DNA of 6,682 bases from Paracoccaceae bacterium (lineage in GTDB: Bacteria; Pseudomonadota; Alphaproteobacteria; Rhodobacterales; Rhodobacteraceae). Below, one piece after another: positions 1 through 4,924 of this stretch (positions within the stretch are counted from its first letter, which is position 1; the number at the start of each line of letters is the position of its first letter). The stretch lies in assembly GCA_015487335.1 (NCBI GenBank), contig WFPZ01000216.1, positions 1 through 6,682 on the forward strand, written 5' to 3'. Position numbers and translations under genes: made by a program. A model generated the notes under the pieces. The model did not search any database. It was given only the letters and a program-made list of their open reading frames with translations, and was not told the DNA's origin.

Positions 1-425
1 CCATGCTGTGGACGCACGGGGTGAACACCGGGCGGCTGACCATGAACGAATTTGTCGCCGTCACTTCAACGAACATCGCCAAGATATTGAACTGCTACCC
101 GAAAAAGGGTGCGATCATGGTGGGCTCGGATGCCGATATCGTGGTCTGGGACCCCGAGAAGGAAAAGGTGATCAGCGCCGAGACCCAGCAGTCGGCGATC
201 GATTACAACGTGTTCGAGGGCCATCGCGTGAAGGGCTTGCCGCGCTTTACGCTGACGCGCGGCCACGTGGCGGTGCACGATGGCGAGATCCGCACCCAGG
301 AGGGCCACGGCGAGTTCGTCGCCCGCAAGCCCAACGCGCCGGTGAACCGGGCTCTCTCCACCTGGAAGGAACTCACCGCCCCGCGCCCGGTGGAGCGCAC
401 GGGCATTCCGGCAAGCGGGGTGTGA
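1..425 (+). CDS. hydA: Dihydropyrimidinase (D-hydantoinase family), C-terminal part only
   Basis: Dihydropyrimidinase hydrolyses 5,6-dihydrouracil or dihydrothymine (and hydantoins) to N-carbamoyl-beta-amino acids, the second step of reductive pyrimidine degradation, in the cytoplasm. The left edge cuts the gene; the first full codon is at position 3 and about 140 residues remain of a family that is usually near 480. Seen here are the family's C-terminal landmarks, numbered from the first visible residue: THGVNTGRLT (4-13), the TSTNIAKIL segment (21-29), GSDADIVVWDP (41-51), SAIDYNVFEG (64-73), and a tail with GHGEFVAR (101-108). The metal ligands of this amidohydrolase fold lie upstream and cannot be checked. 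The ATG at position 3 is an internal Met, not the start. The stop TGA is at 423-425. A pyrimidine-type ABC importer follows downstream on the same strand, which supports a catabolic role. Hydantoinase or phenylhydantoinase specificity cannot be excluded. Confidence 0.93.
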   Translation, partial: MLWTHGVNTGRLTMNEFVAVTSTNIAKILNCYPKKGAIMVGSDADIVVWDPEKEKVISAETQQSAIDYNVFEGHRVKGLPRFTLTRGHVAVHDGEIRTQEGHGEFVARKPNAPVNRALSTWKELTAPRPVERTGIPASGV

Positions 426-450
426 GGTGACAGTTCGGAACGCCACAAGC

Positions 451-479
451 TTGAACGGCGGCGCCATCGGCGCTATATC
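451..479 (+). promoter_or_regulatory. Sigma-70-like promoter for the NYN gene and probably the importer operon
   Basis: A -35 element TTGAAC (451-456) and a -10 element TATATC (474-479) are separated by exactly 17 bp, each matching four of six consensus bases. The predicted transcription start is about 485-488, immediately before the candidate structured leader. The spacer holds the inverted repeat GCGCC-ATC-GGCGC (461-473), which could be an operator or just a small hairpin behind the dihydropyrimidinase gene. The call rests on pattern only; there is no expression evidence. Confidence 0.5.
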
Positions 480-487
480 AGGGGTGC

Positions 488-549
488 AAGCCCCGTGGCA
501 GTACGTGGTGCCTCTCGTGATCGCAGGTGCCGCCGATCCCTCGGGGCTT
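488..549 (+). promoter_or_regulatory. Candidate structured 5' leader RNA of the NYN gene
   Basis: AAGCCCCG (488-495) is perfectly complementary to CGGGGCTT (542-549), giving an 8-bp closing stem. Inside it two smaller hairpins fit: GGCA (497-500) with TGCC (509-512), and GATCG (519-523) with CGATC (534-538), making a possible three-way junction. The element starts at the predicted transcription start and ends 10 bases before the ATG at 560. The 3' side of the closing stem runs into TTTT (548-551), so it also resembles a weak attenuator. The nearest G-rich stretch upstream of the start (543-546) is buried in the stem. It matches no riboswitch or small-RNA family that I recognise. The pairing is seen; the function is inference. 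Confidence 0.35.
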
Positions 550-559
550 TTGTCGTGAG

Positions 560-1270
560 ATGACCAAAGTCGCCATTCTCATTGATGGGGGATTTTTCCT
601 CAAACGGCTGAGGACCGTGCTGCCGTCGGTCGATCGAACCGACCCAGGCGCCGTAGCGAAGGCCTTGCGCAGGTTGGTCGAGAACCACCTGCGCCACCTG
701 CACCGAAATCACGATGCAAAGACGCACTGGGCGTTGCTTTATCGGGCGTTCTATTATGATGCACGCCCCTATGACGGAAAGGCGCATCTTCCGATCTCGA
801 AGCGGCCGCTGGACTACAAGAAGACCGACAGTGCCCGTTTCCGCACTGCGCTGTTCGATGAGTTGCGGCGGTCTCCCAACTTTGCCGTGCGACTGGGCGA
901 CACTTTCGCGGAACGTCAATGGGTGCTGACCGAAAAGGCGCAGAAGGACCTGATCGCAGGACGGCGGGACTGGTCGTCTGTCACCGATGACGATTTCGCA
1001 CCGGGCATCGTGCAGAAGGCGGTGGACATGCGGCTTGGTCTCGACATCGCGTCGATTTCGCTGAAGAGGCAGGCATCGATCATCGTCCTTGTTGCGGGCG
1101 ATGCCGATTTTGTCCCGGCGGCAAAACTGGCGCGGCGCGAGGGGGTGCGGATCGTTCTTGATCCGCTCTGGCAGAAGGTCCGGCCTGCGTTGTTCGAACA
1201 CATTGACGGGCTTTACAGCGGTGTGTCGCGGCCCGGAAGCGAGAATGATGCCGGCGAGGAGGGGGAATGA
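560..1270 (+). CDS. NYN domain (LabA/DUF88-type) predicted ribonuclease
   Basis: NYN domains are PIN-like folds predicted, and in some members shown, to cleave RNA with acidic metal-binding residues. This 236-residue protein has the N-terminal strand and motif VAILIDGGFF (4-13, Asp9), a family-typical YYDARPYDG (65-73), a KAVDMRLGLDIA segment (153-164, Asp156), and a late strand plus motif LVAGDADFVP (177-186, Asp181 and Asp183) followed by GVRIVLDPL (195-203). No signal peptide or membrane segment is seen, so it should be cytoplasmic. The ATG at 560 is chosen because the NYN fold begins directly after it; an in-frame GTG at 527 lies inside the leader and would add 11 atypical residues. Shine-Dalgarno support is poor (only GTGAG touching the ATG). 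The stop at 1268-1270 is one base before the ATPase start, and its final codons form that gene's ribosome binding site. Codons are less GC-biased than in the neighbours. The RNA target is unknown. Confidence 0.85.
   Translation: MTKVAILIDGGFFLKRLRTVLPSVDRTDPGAVAKALRRLVENHLRHLHRNHDAKTHWALLYRAFYYDARPYDGKAHLPISKRPLDYKKTDSARFRTALFDELRRSPNFAVRLGDTFAERQWVLTEKAQKDLIAGRRDWSSVTDDDFAPGIVQKAVDMRLGLDIASISLKRQASIIVLVAGDADFVPAAKLARREGVRIVLDPLWQKVRPALFEHIDGLYSGVSRPGSENDAGEEGE
1257..1265 (+). promoter_or_regulatory. Ribosome binding site of the ABC ATPase, inside the NYN gene
   Basis: AGGAGGGGG lies six bases before the ATG at 1272 and is made of the last codons of the NYN gene (encoding part of its GEEGE end). 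It fixes the ATPase start at 1272 rather than at in-frame upstream ATGs, and it suggests translational coupling of the two genes. Confidence 0.7.
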
Positions 1271-1271
1271 A

Positions 1272-2057
1272 ATGAGTCGAAATCTGGTTATCCAGGCGAA
1301 GAATCTCGGCCTGACGTTCCAGACGAACGACGGGCCGGTGCATGCGCTCAAGGACGTGAACCTGGAGATCGGCAAGGGGGATTTCGTTTCCTTCATCGGC
1401 CCATCGGGCTGCGGCAAGACAACCTTCCTGCGGGTCATCGCCGGGCTGGAGGAGCCCACGTCGGGGCAGATTACCGTCAACGGCATGAGCCCCGACGAGG
1501 CGCGGCGGGCGCGCGCCTACGGCTATGTGTTCCAGGCCGCCGGGCTGTTTCCCTGGCGGACCATCGCCGGCAACGTGAAACTGCCGCTGGAGATCATGGG
1601 CTTTCCTCGTGCCGAGCAGGAAGAGCGCGTGAAGAAGGTCCTGCAACTGGTTGATCTGGAAGGATTCGAGAAGAAATTCCCCTGGCAGCTTTCGGGCGGC
1701 ATGCAGCAGCGCGCCTCGATCGCCCGGGCGCTGGCCTTCGATGCCGACATCCTGTTGATGGACGAACCCTTCGGCGCGCTCGACGAGATCGTGCGCGACC
1801 ACCTCAACGAGCAGCTGCTCAAGCTGTGGGCGCGTACCGGAAAGACCATCGCCTTCGTCACCCATTCGATCCCCGAGGCGGTCTATCTCAGCACCAGGAT
1901 CGTGGTCATGAGCCCGCGCCCGGGGCGGATTCATGACGTCATAGAAAGCCCCCTGCCGCGCGAGCGCCCGCTGGATATCCGCGACACGCCGGAGTTTCTG
2001 GAGGTGGCGCACCGGGTGCGCGAGGGTCTGCGGGCGGGGCATGCCTATGACGGATGA
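1272..2057 (+). CDS. ABC transporter ATP-binding protein, SsuB/TauB (nitrate/sulfonate/pyrimidine) type
   Basis: This is the cytoplasmic ATPase that powers the importer encoded by the next three genes. In 261 residues all nucleotide-binding motifs are intact: Walker A GPSGCGKTT (43-51), Q-loop Gln88 in YVFQAAGLFPW, signature LSGGMQQR (140-147), Walker B ILLMDEP (160-166) with catalytic Glu165, D-loop GALD (168-171), and H-loop His198 in FVTHSIPEA. The region PRPGRIHDVIESPLPRER (215-232) is typical of the SsuB/TauB/ThiZ-like subfamily. The start at 1272 has a strong ribosome binding site and leaves one base after the NYN stop. A 30-base gap with GGGGAGG separates it from the first permease. 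The substrate cannot be told from the ATPase; the dihydropyrimidinase neighbour and the NMT1-type binding protein suggest a pyrimidine. Confidence 0.95.
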   Translation: MSRNLVIQAKNLGLTFQTNDGPVHALKDVNLEIGKGDFVSFIGPSGCGKTTFLRVIAGLEEPTSGQITVNGMSPDEARRARAYGYVFQAAGLFPWRTIAGNVKLPLEIMGFPRAEQEERVKKVLQLVDLEGFEKKFPWQLSGGMQQRASIARALAFDADILLMDEPFGALDEIVRDHLNEQLLKLWARTGKTIAFVTHSIPEAVYLSTRIVVMSPRPGRIHDVIESPLPRERPLDIRDTPEFLEVAHRVREGLRAGHAYDG

Positions 2058-2087
2058 GCGGATGAACGAGGGCGGGGAGGTCTGGCG

Positions 2088-2951
2088 ATGAAATCGGTTC
2101 TGCCCATTCTCACGGTCGTGGCCGCGATCATCGCGCTGTGGTATGGCGCGGCGGTCTGGCTCAACTCCAAGTGGGTCTACGATCAGGCGGCGCGCGCCGG
2201 GGTGGAGGTGAGCTTCACGGAGGTGGTGAAGCAGACCATGAACCAGGAGCGCCCCAAGCTGCCCGCGCCCCATCAGGTGGCGGCGGAGCTGTGGAAAACC
2301 ACGGTGGAGAAGAAGATCACCTCGAAGCGCAGCCTGGTGTTTCATGGCTGGATCACCCTGTCGGCCACGCTGCTGGGCTTTGCCATCGGCACCGGGCTGG
2401 GAATATTGCTGGCGGTCGGCATCGTGCACAACCGCGCCATGGAAATGAGCGTCATGCCCTGGGCGATCGCCAGCCAGACGATCCCGATCATCGCGATCGC
2501 GCCGATGATCATCGTGGTGCTCAACTCGGTGGGCATCCAGGGGCTGCTGCCCAAGGCGATCATCTCGGCCTATCTGTCCTTCTTCCCGGTGGTGGTGGGC
2601 ATGGTGAAAGGGCTGCGCAGCCCGCAGGTGATGCTGCTTGACCAGATGAAGACATGGAACGCCAGCCGCGCCCAGATCTTCTGGAAGCTGCGCCTGCCGG
2701 CCTCGATGCCTTATCTCTTTGCCTCGTTGAAGGTCGGGATTGCCGCCTCTCTCGTGGGCGCCATCGTGGGCGAGTTGCCCACCGGCGCGATCCGTGGCCT
2801 CGGCGCGCGGCTCCTGTCGGGCTCCTACTACGGGCAGACGGTGCAGATCTGGGCGGCGCTGATGGCCGCGGCGATTCTGGCTGCGGCCCTGGTGGGGATC
2901 GTCGGGCTGATCCAGCGGATCACCCTCAGGCGGATGGGGATGGCGCAATGA
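2088..2951 (+). CDS. ABC transporter permease, SsuC/TauC-like (first of two)
   Basis: This inner-membrane subunit of 287 residues has a BPD_transp_1 domain. About six hydrophobic segments are visible, roughly 4-25, 88-112, 124-145, 155-176, 210-232 and 251-276. The cytoplasmic EAA loop that docks on the ATPase lies around 187-216 and includes WKLRLPASMPYLFASLK (199-215). A long hydrophilic stretch (about 27-87) between the first two segments contains PKLPAPHQVAAELW (56-69), which corresponds to the LPSP..V region common in this family but is preceded by some 30 extra residues. The start at 2088 is backed by GGGGAGG (2074-2080). Its stop overlaps the start of the next permease as ATGA, so the two are probably translationally coupled and form a heterodimeric channel. 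Confidence 0.93.
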   Translation: MKSVLPILTVVAAIIALWYGAAVWLNSKWVYDQAARAGVEVSFTEVVKQTMNQERPKLPAPHQVAAELWKTTVEKKITSKRSLVFHGWITLSATLLGFAIGTGLGILLAVGIVHNRAMEMSVMPWAIASQTIPIIAIAPMIIVVLNSVGIQGLLPKAIISAYLSFFPVVVGMVKGLRSPQVMLLDQMKTWNASRAQIFWKLRLPASMPYLFASLKVGIAASLVGAIVGELPTGAIRGLGARLLSGSYYGQTVQIWAALMAAAILAAALVGIVGLIQRITLRRMGMAQ

Positions 2952-3793
2952 GCTGGCTGCTGTTCTCGGCTGTCTTCTGGGTTGCGGCGCTGTGGGTCAA
3001 CATCCGGCTGGCCAACTCGGCCTACCATGAGACGCGCGCGGTGCGCCTCGCGGTGCCGACGATCTTCGGCATCACGGTTCTGGTCGTCTGGGAAGGGCTG
3101 GTGCGCGGCCTGCAGGTGCCGCCGGTGATCCTGCCGCCGCCCTCGGCGGTGGCGGCGAAATTCGCCACTTCCCTGCCGATTCTGTGGGAGGATTTCGTCC
3201 AGACCTTCGTCAAGGGGGCCCTGTCGGGCTATGTGCTGGGGTGCGGCAGCGCGGTTCTCGTGGCCATCGCCATCGACCGTTCCGAGTTCCTGCAGCGCGG
3301 GCTGCTGCCGGTGGGCAATTTCATCGCCGCCCTGCCGATCATCGGCACCGCCCCGATCATGGTGATGTGGTTCGGCTTCGACTGGCAGTCGAAGGCGGCT
3401 GTGGTGGTGGCGATGGTGTTCTTTCCGATGCTGGTCAACACCGTGCAGGGGCTTGCGGCGAGCGAGGCGATGCAGCGCGACCTGATGAAGACCTACTCGG
3501 CCAGCTACTGGCAGACCCTGCTGAAGCTGCGCCTGCCGGCCGCGATGCCCTTCATCTTCAACGGGCTGAAGATATCCACCACGCTGGCCCTGATCGGCGC
3601 CATCGTGGCCGAGTTCTTCGGCTCGCCCATCAGGGGCATGGGTTTTCGCATCTCCACCGAGGTGGGGCGGCTGGCCCTCGACATGGTCTGGGCGGAAATT
3701 GCGGTAGCGGCCATCGCCGGATCGGTGTTCTATGGTGCGGTGGCGCTTGTCGAGCGGGGGGTGACGTTCTGGCATCCCTCGCAGAGGGGATGA
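2948..3793 (+). CDS. ABC transporter permease, SsuC/TauC-like (second of two)
   Basis: This is the second inner-membrane subunit, 281 residues, likely paired with the preceding permease. Hydrophobic segments are visible near 2-18, 34-53, 88-109, 120-142, 147-169, 208-224 and 249-272, so it appears to have one more N-terminal segment than a standard six-helix permease. Family landmarks are VPPVILPPPSAVAAKF (57-72) and the EAA loop around 178-207 with LLKLRLPAAMPFIFNGLK (191-208). The ATG at 2948 overlaps the previous stop by four bases (ATGA) and has no strong ribosome binding site of its own, fitting coupled translation. An upstream frame is open far into the previous gene but has no family similarity there. 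It shares the loop pattern KLRLPA-MP-F--LK with its partner, as expected for diverged duplicates. Confidence 0.93.
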   Translation: MSWLLFSAVFWVAALWVNIRLANSAYHETRAVRLAVPTIFGITVLVVWEGLVRGLQVPPVILPPPSAVAAKFATSLPILWEDFVQTFVKGALSGYVLGCGSAVLVAIAIDRSEFLQRGLLPVGNFIAALPIIGTAPIMVMWFGFDWQSKAAVVVAMVFFPMLVNTVQGLAASEAMQRDLMKTYSASYWQTLLKLRLPAAMPFIFNGLKISTTLALIGAIVAEFFGSPIRGMGFRISTEVGRLALDMVWAEIAVAAIAGSVFYGAVALVERGVTFWHPSQRG

Positions 3794-3804
3794 GTTGGCC
3801 AACT
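3773..3804 (+). other. Intercistronic hairpin followed by a 12-bp palindrome
   Basis: CATCCCTC (3773-3780) can pair with GAGGGGATG (3784-3792), leaving a GCA loop and one bulged G, across the last codons and stop of the second permease. The next bases, AGTTGGCCAACT (3793-3804), form a perfect 12-bp palindrome with no loop, a shape that suits a dimeric DNA-binding protein better than an RNA hairpin. There is no U-tract, so it is not a terminator. Possible roles are protecting the binding-protein mRNA or an operator; neither is shown. Confidence 0.35.
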
Positions 3805-3819
3805 GTAGAAAACAAGACT

Positions 3820-3824
3820 GGAGG
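3820..3824 (+). promoter_or_regulatory. Ribosome binding site of the substrate-binding protein gene
   Basis: GGAGG sits eight bases before the ATG at 3833. It is the cleanest core Shine-Dalgarno in the importer genes and agrees with higher expression usually needed for the binding protein. Confidence 0.6.
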
Positions 3825-3832
3825 TAAAGCTG

Positions 3833-4813
3833 ATGAAGAAACTGATGACAGGAGCCGCAATTCTGGGCCTGATGGCCGGAATGGCCAGCGCCGAGGAGCT
3901 GACGCTGCAGCTCAAGTGGGTCACCCAGGCGCAGTTCGCCGGCTATTACGTGGCACTGGAAAAGGGGTTCTACGAGGAAGAGGGCCTCGACGTGACGATC
4001 AAGCCCGGCGGCCCCGACATCGCCCCCACCCAGGTGCTGGCCGGCGGCGGTGCCGACGTGGTGATCGACTGGATGCCCAGCGCGCTGGCGGCCCGCGAGA
4101 AGGGGCTGCCGCTGGTCAACATCGCCCAGCCGTTCAAGCGCTCGGGCATGATGCTGACCTGCCGGGCCGATACCGGCATCAAGACCCCGGAAGACTTCCG
4201 CGGCAAGACCCTGGGCGTGTGGTTCTTCGGCAACGAATATCCCTTCTTGAGCTGGATGAGCCAGCTGGGCATTCCCACCGACGGCTCGGAAAACGGGGTG
4301 ACGGTGCTCAAGCAGGGTTTCAACGTGGATCCGCTTCTGCAGGGCCAGGCCGACTGCATCTCGACCATGACCTACAACGAGTACTGGCAGGTGATCGACG
4401 CAGGCTTCACGCCCGATCAGCTGGTCACCTTCAAGTACGAGGATCAGGGCGTGGCGACGCTGGAAGACGGGCTGTACGTGCTCGAGGACAGGCTGGCCGA
4501 CCCCGAGTTCAAGGACGAGCTGGTGCGCTTCGTGCGGGCCTCGATGAAGGGCTGGAGATGGGCCGAGGAAAACCAGGAGGAAGCGGCCGAGATCGTGCTC
4601 GAATATGACGAGACCGGCGCCCAGACGCTGCGGCATCAGAAGCGGATGATGGGCGAGGTCGCCAAGCTCACGGCCGGCTCCAGCGGCGCGCTCGATCCGG
4701 CCGACTACGAGCGCACGGTGGCCACGCTGCTGGCCGGCGGCTCGGACCCGGTGATCACCAGAGAGCCCGAAGGCGCCTGGACTTCCGAGATCACCGACCT
4801 GGCGCTGAAATAG
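3833..4813 (+). CDS. ABC transporter substrate-binding protein, NMT1/THI5 (ThiY-like) family
   Basis: This periplasmic binding protein delivers ligand to the permease pair. In 326 residues it begins with a Sec signal peptide: MKKLM, a hydrophobic core, and a likely cut after ASA at residue 20 (before EELTLQLKW). No lipobox cysteine is present, so it should be soluble. Family features are KWVTQAQFAGYYVALEKGFY (28-47), GLDVTIKPGG (51-60), the VLAGGGADVVIDW turn (68-80) and TMTYNEYWQ (178-186). These resemble ThiY-type binders of thiamine pyrimidine precursors and related flavin or pyrimidine binders. Cys110 and Cys175 are the only cysteines in the mature protein and might pair. The start is supported by GGAGG at 3820-3824. 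A terminator follows, making this the last gene of the operon. Given the dihydropyrimidinase upstream, a pyrimidine base or related ring compound is the likeliest ligand, but thiamine precursors remain possible. Confidence 0.92.
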   Translation: MKKLMTGAAILGLMAGMASAEELTLQLKWVTQAQFAGYYVALEKGFYEEEGLDVTIKPGGPDIAPTQVLAGGGADVVIDWMPSALAAREKGLPLVNIAQPFKRSGMMLTCRADTGIKTPEDFRGKTLGVWFFGNEYPFLSWMSQLGIPTDGSENGVTVLKQGFNVDPLLQGQADCISTMTYNEYWQVIDAGFTPDQLVTFKYEDQGVATLEDGLYVLEDRLADPEFKDELVRFVRASMKGWRWAEENQEEAAEIVLEYDETGAQTLRHQKRMMGEVAKLTAGSSGALDPADYERTVATLLAGGSDPVITREPEGAWTSEITDLALK

Positions 4814-4829
4814 GCGGCATTCCTGCCGC
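4814..4829 (+). other. Small hairpin directly after the binding-protein stop
   Basis: GCGGCA (4814-4819) and TGCCGC (4824-4829) form a perfect 6-bp stem with a TTCC loop, starting on the base after the stop codon. It has no U-tract. It stands six bases before the main terminator and may add to 3'-end protection. Confidence 0.5.
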
Positions 4830-4835
4830 AGGCGG

Positions 4836-4864
4836 TGCGGGCCCTTCGGGGCCCGCATTGCTTT
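4836..4864 (+). terminator. Rho-independent terminator of the importer operon
   Basis: TGCGGGCCC (4836-4844) and GGGCCCGCA (4849-4857) form a perfect 9-bp GC-rich stem closed by a C(UUCG)G tetraloop, followed by TTGCTTT. The U-tract is interrupted, but the stem is very stable. It separates the importer operon from the acyl-CoA ligase gene. The stem is symmetric, yet no T-tract is evident for the opposite strand. Confidence 0.85.
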
Positions 4865-4924
4865 GGTCCCTGTCATTGGCGAAAGTGTTTCGGCAAGGAA
4901 AAGCGGGACGACGCGGGGAAAGGC

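Noticed and set aside
461..480. Intrinsic terminator for the dihydropyrimidinase gene
   Set aside because: The 5-bp stem is followed by TATATCA and not by a T-run; it fits better as part of a promoter region.
426..559. A known riboswitch (such as TPP) or the signal recognition particle RNA in the leader
   Set aside because: The conserved TPP elements and the SRP RNA GGAA-loop region are absent. Only the hairpins described above are seen.
1080..2948. A long minus-strand open frame opposite the ATPase and first permease
   Set aside because: Its composition is low-complexity and rich in Arg, His and Pro, and it is antisense to genes with full catalytic motifs. It is not a gene.
4865..4924. A promoter for the acyl-CoA ligase
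   Set aside because: TTGGCG at 4876-4881 looks like a -35 element, but no acceptable -10 lies 16-18 bases downstream, so no call is made.
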